A stretch of 38,179 bases of DNA, taken from positions 1 through 38,179 of the IMG/VR virus record IMGVR_UViG_3300042691_025899. One strand, written 5' to 3'. Positions 7,648 to 15,309 of this stretch are shown here, piece by piece; the stretch's first letter is position 1; the number at the start of each line of letters is the position of its first letter. Source of the stretch: a virus. A program made the translations under genes and the position numbers. Under the pieces are notes generated by a model that saw only the letters and a list, made by a program, of their open reading frames with translations, was not told where the DNA came from and ran no database searches.

Positions 7648-9515
7648 GTTGCGACGTTCTGTCCTGTGACCCCATAAGCCTGCGTACCAACAGCAGCCGC
7701 GATCACACTCGTCGTAGTCAACTGACCTGCGTCAGTAGTGTTCGGGTTTCGCGCCGCAATGATCGTGGCGTTCGGGGCTGTCCAGTTTCGGAACGTCGCG
7801 CCGCCGATAGTGTTGTTGGCGAACCCGTTCGCGGCAGGAGTTCCGCCCGGGTCATACAGTTCCAGCGTGCGCTCAAAGACGCCCGTGAACAAGCGTTGGC
7901 CCTGCGAGTCGTACTTTCCGAACGCAACCTTCCAATCCTCCGACTTCACCACGCAGTTCGTTGGCAACTCACGCATGATCTTCGACGGAGCCTGATTCAG
8001 GCGAACCACCTCGACGTGCTCGGTCAGGATGACGCGAGGCTTGCGAGTCTGGAATACGAGATCGGCGCTGCTGGGATACATGACGGACGCCCGAACCATG
8101 CCGCTGTCGATTTCTGCGTTCGTGTGCGAACGGCTGTTCGTGATCGTCGTGGCGTATCCGGGCGTGGCCCCTCCCGTGTTCTCAGGCTGCTGCTGAACTG
8201 ACGAATAAAGGCCGTCAAACAGCGAGTTCATGGCCGTAACGCCGTCCGCTCCGCTCACGACTGCGACGTTCACCGTTCCGTGCGTGTTGCTGCCGCTGAA
8301 CGAGAACAACTGCGCCCTCGGCATGCTCGCCTCGGGAGCGGTATCCATTCCGGACACGTTGTTGCTCAACCAGTGCGGCAGTATCCCAAGAATGACGTTG
8401 TTCGCCCCGTCCGTCAACGCGGGTCCATACGCGGGGAGCGTCCTGCTTGCCGTCTTGGTGACGGTGAACTTCTGCCCGATGAGATACCCGAGCGGAGCCA
8501 GCGTAGACACGTTCTCCGCGGATTTGCTCTGAACTGTCGCGTCGACCTCAAACCGAACGCTGTACCCCTCCAGCATCCTGTTCTCGGTGACCTTCATCCG
8601 CTGCACGATCGTCTGCTTGAAGTTCAGGTCTATGCGCGTCTTGCACAGCGCCATGGCTGCTTCAACGAGCCGCCGATTCGGCGTGGTCCCGGTGATGGTT
8701 TGCAGCCCAACGTCACCGAGCAGATCCACGGAGAAGTGAATCATCGCCAGCCCGGCATTCTCAACCGTTCGCTCGTAGGACGATTCCATGTCGCCGATGC
8801 GAACGCCATCGGGAAGATCAATGACGAATTGCTTGTCAATGACGTTGTACAGCAGCACCGTGCTAGATTCATCCAGCGCGAAGTCCTGCGATTCTCGCCG
8901 CCAACCGGGGCCGGGTACATCCGGGATGATCGCATTCCGGAAGAGGTCTGCATACGCGACCTTGTTCGTCCACGACGCGTTCGTCGCTAACGTCGTGCCA
9001 ACACCTGTCGTGCTGCGGGCGACGTTGATGCTGCCGTTTATCGTGCGCGTCACCTGTCCCGAGGCGTCCATAGCCATGGACTGAACCCAGCGGTGCGCCA
9101 TGACGGTTTGGCTTGACGGCGTTTCGCCATTAGGGAACGAGCGTCGCGTCGTGACTTCAAACCGGAGCAGCGCGGTTCTCGTTCCCACTACCTCCGTAGT
9201 CGTGAACGTGAAGTACGGGCCACCGTTGTCCGATTCCGTGTCAATCAGATTGCACAGATTGACGGTTGTAGCGCCCGTGGTGATTTCAAGGCGAACAGTC
9301 TTGAGCCTGTTTCCGGCAATGCGAACTGCCGACAGGAAGTCCGAATAGTTAGTTGCGGTCGAAAGAAGCGCAGAACCGGTGATACGGACGTTCTGGCCGA
9401 TCGGGGTGCGGCCGTCTGGCGCGAGTTCCGCTGACGAGTCGTACGCGTCAACGAACACGTTGACCAAATACAAGTCTTGGTTCTTCTTGTTCTGAAGGTA
9501 CAGTTCGGCGCTCAT
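7644..9515 (-). CDS. large tail-tip protein
   Basis: 623 aa with ATG at 9515, overlapping the tape-measure stop as ATGA. It starts MSAELYLQNKKNQDLYLVNV and is mainly predicted beta, with no membrane segment or enzymatic motif that I recognise. Its place directly after the tape measure is where distal-tail or tail-tip proteins are encoded in long-tailed phages. Whether it is the distal tail protein, a hub component or a baseplate protein cannot be told from sequence alone. It is very probably a real virion protein, given its length, coupling and synteny. Confidence 0.6.
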   Translation of the reverse strand: MSAELYLQNKKNQDLYLVNVFVDAYDSSAELAPDGRTPIGQNVRITGSALLSTATNYSDFLSAVRIAGNRLKTVRLEITTGATTVNLCNLIDTESDNGGPYFTFTTTEVVGTRTALLRFEVTTRRSFPNGETPSSQTVMAHRWVQSMAMDASGQVTRTINGSINVARSTTGVGTTLATNASWTNKVAYADLFRNAIIPDVPGPGWRRESQDFALDESSTVLLYNVIDKQFVIDLPDGVRIGDMESSYERTVENAGLAMIHFSVDLLGDVGLQTITGTTPNRRLVEAAMALCKTRIDLNFKQTIVQRMKVTENRMLEGYSVRFEVDATVQSKSAENVSTLAPLGYLIGQKFTVTKTASRTLPAYGPALTDGANNVILGILPHWLSNNVSGMDTAPEASMPRAQLFSFSGSNTHGTVNVAVVSGADGVTAMNSLFDGLYSSVQQQPENTGGATPGYATTITNSRSHTNAEIDSGMVRASVMYPSSADLVFQTRKPRVILTEHVEVVRLNQAPSKIMRELPTNCVVKSEDWKVAFGKYDSQGQRLFTGVFERTLELYDPGGTPAANGFANNTIGGATFRNWTAPNATIIAARNPNTTDAGQLTTTSVIAAAVGTQAYGVTGQNVAT

Positions 9516-10480
9516 GGCGTGCTCCTAGTCATGACCTTGAGATCATCAAGGAACCAATCGTTGATGTTTGCTCCGGTCGGCCCGCCTCCGAACGTGTTTC
9601 GCAGCCACTCCCAGATGCGCCGGATCAGTGCAATCACGTTCGTGATGCCGACCCCGATCATCTGCAACTCTTTGGGGAGTCCAATCATCGTGCCTTCCAG
9701 CCACCTCTTGGCGTTACTCAGGATGCGGCTGTTCAAAGAGTTCGGATCGTTGAGGTTCAACTCGCGTTTGAGGTTCGGGATAATGTTCTTCAGCCCACCC
9801 ATACCGAAACTGTCAAGCATGTTCTTGATCGCCGTCTGAAGCCGACCAAGGTAGGCAAACGGGGCCAGCGCGATGGTGGCGACCTTCATCCCGATCCTGA
9901 CAAGATTCAGGACGCCCATCATCGTCGGCCCAAGGATGTTGAGGATGTACTCCTTGAGCCTCATGCCCATGATCATGACGTCGGTGGTCGCGTTGTAGAC
10001 CTCCGCATACGCAGCACCCGACCGTCGGGCCTCTTCCATTGACTCCTGCATCTCCCGGAGTCTTCGGCTCGTCACCGCTGCGGTCAGCGTTCCCGAGAAC
10101 CGATACAGTTCCTCAACGCGCTGATTCAGGCGCTCAATCTGCTCCTTCAGCGCCTTGAGAGCCATCGTTGCGATGCCGCCCGCCGCGCCGAACGCGAGGA
10201 GACCCGCAGAAATGACCCTGCCCGCGCCGCCGATCCTGCTGGCGCTCTGAACGATGGCGTTCTCCTGCATCAGGTTTCGCGCACCCGCAAGCGTCGGGTT
10301 GTAACGGAATGACTGAAGTTCCGACAGCGCATTGCTGAAGTTCTCAATGCTCTGCAGCGGCATTCCGACTCGCCTGCCGGGTGCGTCATACCTCGGCGGC
10401 TGCGGGCCACCACCGACCGTTCCGCTGCCACCGCCACCGGACTCGTTGATGTTGATGTCAATGCGTCCGAGGTCTTCCAT
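9512..10480 (-). CDS. putative short tape-measure protein
   Basis: 322 aa, ATG at 10480. The N-terminus is Gly/Pro-rich and followed by helices, a hydrophobic segment (ISAGLLAFGAAGGIATMALK), a long amphipathic helix (EQIERLNQRVEELYRF) and a second hydrophobic region (LGPTMMGVLNLVRIGMKVAT, then APFAYLG). Long helices with hydrophobic patches after the frameshifted tail chaperones are the signature of tape measures. It is very short for the family (lambda gpH is 853 aa). If it is the tape measure, the tail should be unusually short. A tail-length accessory protein is the alternative. Confidence 0.55.
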   Translation of the reverse strand: MEDLGRIDININESGGGGSGTVGGGPQPPRYDAPGRRVGMPLQSIENFSNALSELQSFRYNPTLAGARNLMQENAIVQSASRIGGAGRVISAGLLAFGAAGGIATMALKALKEQIERLNQRVEELYRFSGTLTAAVTSRRLREMQESMEEARRSGAAYAEVYNATTDVMIMGMRLKEYILNILGPTMMGVLNLVRIGMKVATIALAPFAYLGRLQTAIKNMLDSFGMGGLKNIIPNLKRELNLNDPNSLNSRILSNAKRWLEGTMIGLPKELQMIGVGITNVIALIRRIWEWLRNTFGGGPTGANINDWFLDDLKVMTRSTP

Positions 10481-10481
10481 G

Positions 10482-10934
10482 TCAACTCCAAGTCATTTCG
10501 TATCCGTACTCGTAACTGTCCCTGATGGTGAGCCAGCCGTCCATGTCCGGAACAGCCGTAACGACGCCGCCGTTGCGGAACGTCATCGGGACGAGCATCA
10601 AGCCACCGAACGTCTTTTGCACCAAGTACTCGCGAAGAACGTCGGCGAAAGGCTGAACGCCGGTTTGCCCGGCGATCCGCTGCGTGCCTCGCTGCATCGG
10701 GTCAAGCAGGCCGCGCCACCAGATCACGATGTCGACTCCCGAGCGAATCAAGCCGAGGCCGCTGTTTGGGTGCGCTGCTGTATCCGGCGTCGGGATGATC
10801 TGAATTGCGTACTGGCTGACCAGTTCATCGAACGGAGCCTCCGTGATGTACACGGCGTCCCCATAGCCCCGCTGCTGCATCCATTGCGCGAGGTCATCTC
10901 GCATTGCGATGAGGATGTCTCCGGTGTTAGGCAT
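10482..10934 (-). CDS. putative tail terminator / tail completion protein
   Basis: 150 aa, ATG at 10934, overlapping the end of the frameshift-accessed chaperone frame. It starts with an amphipathic helix (MPNTGDILIAMRDDLAQWMQ). It continues with beta strands (YAIQIIPTPD, VDIVIWWRG), a helix (FADVLREYLVQKTFGG) and strands (LMLVPMTFRNGG, GWLTIRDSYEYGYEM). An N-terminal helix packed on a sheet, at about 150 aa, fits tail-terminator or tail-completion proteins. It lies between the tail chaperones and the tape measure rather than before the tube, a slightly unusual place. Assignment by fold pattern and context only. Confidence 0.45.
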   Translation of the reverse strand: MPNTGDILIAMRDDLAQWMQQRGYGDAVYITEAPFDELVSQYAIQIIPTPDTAAHPNSGLGLIRSGVDIVIWWRGLLDPMQRGTQRIAGQTGVQPFADVLREYLVQKTFGGLMLVPMTFRNGGVVTAVPDMDGWLTIRDSYEYGYEMTWS

Positions 10935-11223
10935 TGTGGTGCTTGGCGACCTCCGACGCGACGGTTACCTTGTGCGCTAGACGAGCATCCCCGGTCGCAT
11001 CGAACACCGCATTCCCGAGCGACTTTGAGTCGCCCATAGCGATAGCAATGCCCCGTGCGACCTGCAAGGCGTGAGCAGCCTCAATCGCGGGGATGTTGAG
11101 CGTCAGCCCCAATCGCAATTCCTCCGGGAACTCCGAGGGCAACCGCCCGTAACAGGCGGCGAAACGAGCGATTGCCCTTACGCGTTTCCCGCTGTCTGTG
11201 CCGCTTTCGCGATCCTCGTCCAC
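10927..11223 (-). CDS. tail assembly chaperone, frameshift-accessed part (T-like)
   Basis: This frame lies -1 relative to the upstream chaperone gene and overlaps its 3' end. It is open from GTG 11223, but there is no strong reason to think that start is used. Sequence specific to this part follows the slip site: KRVRAIARFAACYGRLP, then a helical segment and VASEVAKHHNA at the C-terminus. The preceding frame carries a canonical GGGAAAC slip site 4-12 bases before its stop, followed by a stem. It is therefore most likely translated only as the C-terminal part of a fusion of about 170 aa, as in the lambda G/GT pair. Chaperones of this type bind the tape measure during tail assembly and are not in the virion. 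Confidence 0.7.
   Translation of the reverse strand: MDEDRESGTDSGKRVRAIARFAACYGRLPSEFPEELRLGLTLNIPAIEAAHALQVARGIAIAMGDSKSLGNAVFDATGDARLAHKVTVASEVAKHHNA
11136..11178 (-). promoter_or_regulatory. frameshift-stimulating stem structure
   Basis: On the minus strand AGGGCAA (11178-11172) pairs perfectly with TTGCCCT (11142-11136). Inside it CCGCC (11159-11155) pairs with GGCGG (11147-11143), stacking directly on the outer stem's 3' strand. The structure starts 5 bases after the slip heptamer, within the usual 5-9 base spacing of frameshift stimulators. Confidence 0.7.
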
Positions 11224-11438
11224 ACGGCGACGAGTTGCGCGTCTGTCGCCATGCAGGCTACATCAGGAGTGCGAGACACCTCCTTGATCACGGCAACCAG
11301 ATCAGCCGTTGAAGGCTCCGCGCCTTGACACCGCGACTCCAGCGCGGCTACGACCTCATGAAACTGCACGATGAGTCGTCCTGCAGGGATCGTGCAAGCG
11401 AACAGTAGCGCGTCGTTCTCGTCGTTGAGATCAATCAT
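11178..11438 (-). CDS. tail assembly chaperone, short form (G-like)
   Basis: 86 aa, starting ATG 11438 (MIDLNDENDALLFACTIPAG) and ending TAA 11178-11180. The acidic helical character and the position between the tail tube and tape-measure genes match phage tail assembly chaperones. The end of the frame contains G GGA AAC in the correct phase for a -1 slip, so a fraction of ribosomes would continue in the T-like frame. The ratio of short to long product is critical for tail assembly in lambda. The sequence itself does not give a recognisable family. Confidence 0.7.
   Translation of the reverse strand: MIDLNDENDALLFACTIPAGRLIVQFHEVVAALESRCQGAEPSTADLVAVIKEVSRTPDVACMATDAQLVAVWTRIAKAAQTAGNA
11184..11190 (-). 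promoter_or_regulatory. -1 programmed ribosomal frameshift slip site GGGAAAC
   Basis: On the minus strand the short chaperone frame reads GCG GGA AAC GCG TAA, which includes the heptamer G GGA AAC in the X XXY YYZ phase. After a -1 slip the ribosome reads on in the 10927-11223 frame. A potential stimulator lies 5 bases downstream (11136-11178). Lambda uses the closely similar GGGAAAG in the same gene pair. Confidence 0.85.
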
Positions 11439-11459
11439 GTTGACAGCCTAGCATGCCTG

Positions 11460-11954
11460 TCAAGGAGTCGTATTGGTGTATTGGTAGACGTCGCCATTGC
11501 CGTCCGCGATGGCGCCGAAGGTAAGCGTCATCGTTCGCTCCCGGTTGCCCCATTGCGCGTCCACCATGCCGTCCGAGCGCAGGTAAGCCTGCGGGAACAC
11601 GTACTTCATGGTCTGGCCCGCCTTCACGCTCTCAATGGTCAGCGAGAACGTGCCGCCCGCTGCCACCAGCGCACGTCCGACCTGCGATCGTCCCGGGAAC
11701 GTGGCGACGCCTCGCTGGTCAATCAGGGTGCTAGACAACACCGTTTCGTCCCACTTGACCAGCGTTACGGTGATCGTCGCCGACATTCCCTGAAGCACCA
11801 GTTCGGCTGGCGTTGCTCCGGAAGTGACCTCTTTCACCTCGTGGATGTTGTCGGTGATCGAAACCTGCGGGAGGTTGTCGTTGTCGCTGCGCCCGAGTTC
11901 GGAATTGCCGATTACGACTTTGGTTGGTCCAGCGATCTGGAATGCAGTAGGCAT
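11460..11954 (-). CDS. putative major tail (tube) protein
   Basis: 164 aa, ATG at 11954. It is predicted mostly beta: VVIGNSELGRSDND, VSITDNIHEVKEVTSG, ELVLQGMSATITVTLVKWD, then FSLTIESVKAGQTMKYVFPQ and ERTMTLTFGAIADGNG. A small all-beta protein encoded between the connector genes and the tail chaperones is the usual position and type of the tail tube protein. The final FGAI..GDVYQY pattern is like tail tube C-termini. Family assignment is by fold pattern and synteny only. Confidence 0.55.
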   Translation of the reverse strand: MPTAFQIAGPTKVVIGNSELGRSDNDNLPQVSITDNIHEVKEVTSGATPAELVLQGMSATITVTLVKWDETVLSSTLIDQRGVATFPGRSQVGRALVAAGGTFSLTIESVKAGQTMKYVFPQAYLRSDGMVDAQWGNRERTMTLTFGAIADGNGDVYQYTNTTP

Positions 11955-11955
11955 T

Positions 11956-12633
11956 TCATCGTCCTTTCAGAATGGATTTCAGGCTCATGTAGATCGACTT
12001 GCCGACCGCCCGCATCTCCGTGCGGGTCGGCAGCAAGAACGGCCTCGCGGGAACGGTAACGCCGTTCCACGCCATCATGTAGTCCTTGCCACGGATCAGA
12101 CCCTCATTGTTGGGGTTGTTGCCTGTCCCGTGCTTTCGTTTCCCCTTGAAACTTAAGGGTATGTAGTTCGGACCGCTGGTACTGAATCCTCGGTCTTGAT
12201 ACAGCGCGTACATCGGCCCGCGCAGTGTCACGCGCAGTTTGTTCCGGCCAACCCGCATGCCGACCGCGTTGAGCGCCCCGTACATCTCGCTGGTATCGCG
12301 CAGCGGGTGGCCTCCCGTTCGGTATGACTGCGTTTTGACCAGATACTGCTTGCGGCGTGACAGGCGAGTTTCGTCGCCGTTGCGCCCGCGCATCTTGACT
12401 TTGGTTGTGACCTCGCGGGTCGACACGACAACCTCGTTGGGGCCAACGCTATCTACCCATCGGCGTCCGCTCACGCTGCTCAACGGCTTGTGACTCACGG
12501 CGTTGCCGCCGCGACCGCGCCCCTCGCTGCGGTCGATGTGGTCTTTCATGTAGTACTCAAACAACTGAGCAATGCCCTGCTGCACCGCAGGTCTGCCGAG
12601 CGCCTCCCGAACCCGGCGCGACCAGCCGCTCAC
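11956..12633 (-). CDS. head-tail connector / virion morphogenesis protein
   Basis: 225 aa, ATG at 12633, overlapping the upstream stop. It is strongly basic. The C-terminal part has PARPFLLPTRTEMRAVGKSI, the PxRPFL signature found near the end of HK97 gp10-like and Mu gpG-like proteins that form the head-tail or tail-completion ring. Upstream is a segment around LYQDRGFSTSGP. The protein is longer than simple gp10-like proteins, with an extra N-terminal basic region. Its place between the gp36-like connector and the tail tube fits this role. Confidence 0.6.
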   Translation of the reverse strand: MSGWSRRVREALGRPAVQQGIAQLFEYYMKDHIDRSEGRGRGGNAVSHKPLSSVSGRRWVDSVGPNEVVVSTREVTTKVKMRGRNGDETRLSRRKQYLVKTQSYRTGGHPLRDTSEMYGALNAVGMRVGRNKLRVTLRGPMYALYQDRGFSTSGPNYIPLSFKGKRKHGTGNNPNNEGLIRGKDYMMAWNGVTVPARPFLLPTRTEMRAVGKSIYMSLKSILKGR

Positions 12634-13118
12634 GGATAGACCGTTCCCCGGCGAAACGGGAAGAAGTTGGAGTTGCTGACCTTGTTGTACCAGCCGAGGT
12701 TGGCCGTAGGAACAGCCTTCACCACGGGCGTACCCGCAGCAACGTTGCTCGTGACGCTTCCGAACAGCGCCTTGCCGTCCCTCAGCGCCTCAAGCATGGA
12801 GTAGGCCTGCTTGATTCGCTGCTCAATGGCGGGCGTGATCTTGACGCCTCGCCGCTGATACAGGATCTCCGTGGCGAGGTCCACGACGAGCATCTTCAAG
12901 ACGGCATCGCCCGCATTGTTGAGTGCGGTGATCTCGTCTTCGCTGTAAATGCCACCCACGCGGATGTATGACCGAACGATCCCGGTTGCCCGCTCAAGGG
13001 CCATGGTCGTGATCGGATTCGGCCCCGGCATCGCCGTTCCAGCATCACCGCACAACTGCGCGATAATGTCGGCGTCCAGCGATTCCTCAAGATCGGAGTA
13101 CGCGGCGTATGCAGGCAT
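12630..13118 (-). CDS. Mu gp36-like / gp6-like head-tail connector
   Basis: 162 aa, ATG at 13118 (MPAYAAYSDLEESLDADIIA). It resembles DUF1320/gp36-like proteins: an N-terminal YxxLxDL segment, an alpha-helical core with ALERATGIVRSYIRVGGIY and LVVDLATEILYQRRG, and a late helix around IKQAYSMLEALRDGKALFG. Such proteins form the connector ring under the portal. It is the first gene after the major capsid protein and is separated from it by a strong hairpin, which probably reduces its expression relative to capsid. Confidence 0.65.
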   Translation of the reverse strand: MPAYAAYSDLEESLDADIIAQLCGDAGTAMPGPNPITTMALERATGIVRSYIRVGGIYSEDEITALNNAGDAVLKMLVVDLATEILYQRRGVKITPAIEQRIKQAYSMLEALRDGKALFGSVTSNVAAGTPVVKAVPTANLGWYNKVSNSNFFPFRRGTVYP

Positions 13119-13134
13119 TTCAATCTCCTAATCC

Positions 13135-13168
13135 GAGGGGCGGCAAGGGCGAACCCCTGCCGCCCCTC
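13135..13168 (-). terminator. hairpin after the major capsid gene (partial terminator)
   Basis: A 10-bp perfect stem (GAGGGGCGGC with GCCGCCCCTC) encloses an inner AGGG/CCCT pairing. It lies between the capsid stop (13186) and the next start (13118) on the minus strand. There is no U-tract, so it may attenuate transcription or protect the abundant capsid mRNA 3' end rather than fully terminate. Confidence 0.65.
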
Positions 13169-13185
13169 AGTGGAGTGAGGATGGC

Positions 13186-14226
13186 TCAGTTCAGCACGTC
13201 AGCGATCGCAAAGCCAGCCACGGGCGCGACAACGGCGGGAACGCTGTTGTCGATCACGCGACCTTCGATGCGTCGGTTCAGCGGGTCGTTGAACTGCTCG
13301 ACCGTCATGTCCTCGTACGCGAAGATCTGGAGCGTGGCGAAGGAGGAAGCGCCCTCCACGCCGACCAGACCGCCCGGACGGGACAGGAAGTACGCGCCCT
13401 GACCGAGGATGAAGGACTGCGAGAGCGTCGCGTTGCCCTTCTTGCTCGTGGTCCGCACCGAGTCGTCGACCACGACGTCGCCGAGGCCGAAGAGGGTGGG
13501 CGGGATGCCCCAGCGGGCGAACGTGTCGGAGCCCTGATAGAACTGCAGGGTGCCGGGGTTGTTCACGATGTAGTCCTTCGTTTCCGCGGCCTGCGAGATG
13601 GCAACGGCGACCTCCGGGGAGATTACGAGGATCAGATCGCTCGGGCGAACGGCGCCACCGGAGGACTGCGAAACAATCTGCATGACCTTCTGGATGGACT
13701 TCTGAATGTTGCGATCGCTTCCGGTCGCGCTGTTCCAATAGCCCGGTGCGCTGATCGGGCTAGCGGTCGGGTTGGCCGCGTAGTTGCTGCCCCAGTTGCC
13801 GCTCGTGGACAGTGCCGACGCCGCGGCGATGGTTCGCCGGGTCATCGCCAACTGCGCCTTGCTGCGAGCGTGCTGCGCAACCGTATCCCAAGCCGCCTGA
13901 TTAGCCGACTCCTGCGGGATGTAGAACGGGAACGCGAAACGCTGGCACGCGTACTGCACGAAATCAAATGCGTTCTGCTTGCCAGCCGGGCGGTCATTGC
14001 CCAGCGGCCAGACGAACTCGTTGACGTCCGTGACACGGGTGTTGTCCGCGGTGTCCTGACGCAGGTAGTAGCCCGTCATCTTGGTGACAGGCACGATCTG
14101 GGCGTAACGCGACAGCGCGAACGAGTTGACGCTGCGGGTGAACTCCACCTGCAGCGCGCCCGTGGCGAGATCGTTCGTGGAGGGGATGTAGGTTGAAAGC
14201 CCTCCTCCGACAACGGTGTAAGCCAT
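13186..14226 (-). CDS. major capsid protein
   Basis: 346 aa, ATG at 14226 with a good AGGAG ribosome site about 9 bases upstream. The sequence has no cysteine-rich or membrane segments and is of HK97-fold size. It has long helix-rich and beta-rich stretches such as NAFDFVQYACQRFAFPFYIP, VRPSDLILVISPEVAVAISQ and FATLQIFAYEDMTVEQFNDP. The gene follows portal, MuF protein, protease/scaffold and a decoration-like protein, which is the standard place for the capsid gene, and it is followed by a hairpin and connector genes. The N-terminus (VVGGGLSTYIPST) resembles a segment of the protease/scaffold protein. Confidence is high from synteny and moderate from sequence. Confidence 0.85.
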   Translation of the reverse strand: MAYTVVGGGLSTYIPSTNDLATGALQVEFTRSVNSFALSRYAQIVPVTKMTGYYLRQDTADNTRVTDVNEFVWPLGNDRPAGKQNAFDFVQYACQRFAFPFYIPQESANQAAWDTVAQHARSKAQLAMTRRTIAAASALSTSGNWGSNYAANPTASPISAPGYWNSATGSDRNIQKSIQKVMQIVSQSSGGAVRPSDLILVISPEVAVAISQAAETKDYIVNNPGTLQFYQGSDTFARWGIPPTLFGLGDVVVDDSVRTTSKKGNATLSQSFILGQGAYFLSRPGGLVGVEGASSFATLQIFAYEDMTVEQFNDPLNRRIEGRVIDNSVPAVVAPVAGFAIADVLN

Positions 14227-14256
14227 GTGTGTTGCTCCTTGTGTTGGGGGTTGGGC

Positions 14257-14658
14257 TTACGGGACGGCTCGGGTTCCGATGCGGAAGCAACGAATGATCT
14301 CGTTTGCTGCCGTAGCGGCTTCCAGAGCGATGTAGTAGCAGACCTGACCGCTGGTTCCGGCCGTTGCGAGGCCGCTACCGTTGGAGGTCACGAGAGCACC
14401 CGCGGTGATTGCGGCGCTCGCCTCAATCTGCACGGTGTTGCTGGGCTGCAGGCTGATCGGATCGCCAGCCTCAGCATGAAGAGTGTTGCCCGTGTTGCCC
14501 GGGACGCCACTCTTCACGGAGCCGTCGGTGACGCCCACGATGTTGTCCGAGGCCGCATTGGCCTGCGCACCCTGAAATGCACCCGAGAGTTCGACCATGC
14601 GGAACGGCGCGATGTTTCCGCTTGCGACGAGTTCGGGCGTGAAGCCGAATTCTGCCAT
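14257..14658 (-). CDS. decoration-like capsid protein, GVTDGSV family (copy 1)
   Basis: 133 aa, ATG at 14658 with GGAAGGA upstream. It carries all the shared elements of a family repeated in this window: ASGNIAPFRMV near the N-terminus, IVGVTDGSV, LHAEAGDPISLQ, an AITAGALVTSNGSGLA turn, and YIALEAATAANEIIRCFRI at the C-terminus. The order of short beta elements and the final ALEAA..EII motif resemble DUF2190-type capsid decoration (cement) proteins. This copy lies directly upstream of the major capsid gene, the usual place of a decoration protein, and is the best candidate for the main one. Confidence 0.65.
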   Translation of the reverse strand: MAEFGFTPELVASGNIAPFRMVELSGAFQGAQANAASDNIVGVTDGSVKSGVPGNTGNTLHAEAGDPISLQPSNTVQIEASAAITAGALVTSNGSGLATAGTSGQVCYYIALEAATAANEIIRCFRIGTRAVP

Positions 14659-14673
14659 GTTCTTGTCCTTCCT

Positions 14674-15309
14674 TTACCGCTTGTTGAGGCGGCTGTTGAT
14701 TGCCTTCTTGAACTCCTCGGGCTTGCCAGCGAACTCGCGGACAAGATCTCCGACCTGACGGGCGTCAATGTCGGCCGAGGGGAGGGCCGAACGGCCCATG
14801 TCAATGCGAACACCCATGGGGTCGCGGCTGAACAACTCGCGCCACGACTCAAGCAGCGCCGAGGCGTCCGAGGATGCCGAGAGTTCCGCGATCAGGCGCG
14901 GACGGTGCGCCGCCGGGATGCGGTAGCCGTCTGCCTCCATCGCGTCTAGTTCGCGGCCGAAGCGCTCGCGGCTGATCTCAGCCTTGAGTGCCTTGATCTC
15001 ACGCTGCATCTTGGCGTTCTCGCGACGCATAGCGAAGACATCGGCGCGACCGGGGCGGGATGCCGGGAACATCATGGCCTCTGCCTCCTCCTCTTCCTCC
15101 TCCTCGCCGTGGGAGTCGATGTCGATGTGGACGCCGTCGCCCGCACCCTGCTCCTCGGCGAACTGCTCAGCGAGCATGTCCTCCGCGGCCATCTCCTCCT
15201 TCTTCTCCTTCTTCTCTTCCTCGCCCTCCCCGAAGTGCTTCTTCATCATGGACTTCATCTCGTCCATTTCGCACTTCAGGGCGGCGATCTCCTTGCTGTA
15301 GTCCGCCAT
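14674..15309 (-). CDS. probable scaffold-only product from internal start
   Basis: ATG at 15309 within the protease/scaffold gene is preceded by AAGGAA at 15321-15316, spaced 6 bases from the ATG, a good ribosome site. Translation gives MADYSKEIAALK and then the acidic coiled-coil region, 211 aa in total, with no protease domain. The start falls exactly at the domain boundary. In lambda, the scaffold Nu3 starts inside the protease gene C in the same way. That this start is used is inference. Confidence 0.6.
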   Translation of the reverse strand: MADYSKEIAALKCEMDEMKSMMKKHFGEGEEEKKEKKEEMAAEDMLAEQFAEEQGAGDGVHIDIDSHGEEEEEEEAEAMMFPASRPGRADVFAMRRENAKMQREIKALKAEISRERFGRELDAMEADGYRIPAAHRPRLIAELSASSDASALLESWRELFSRDPMGVRIDMGRSALPSADIDARQVGDLVREFAGKPEEFKKAINSRLNKR

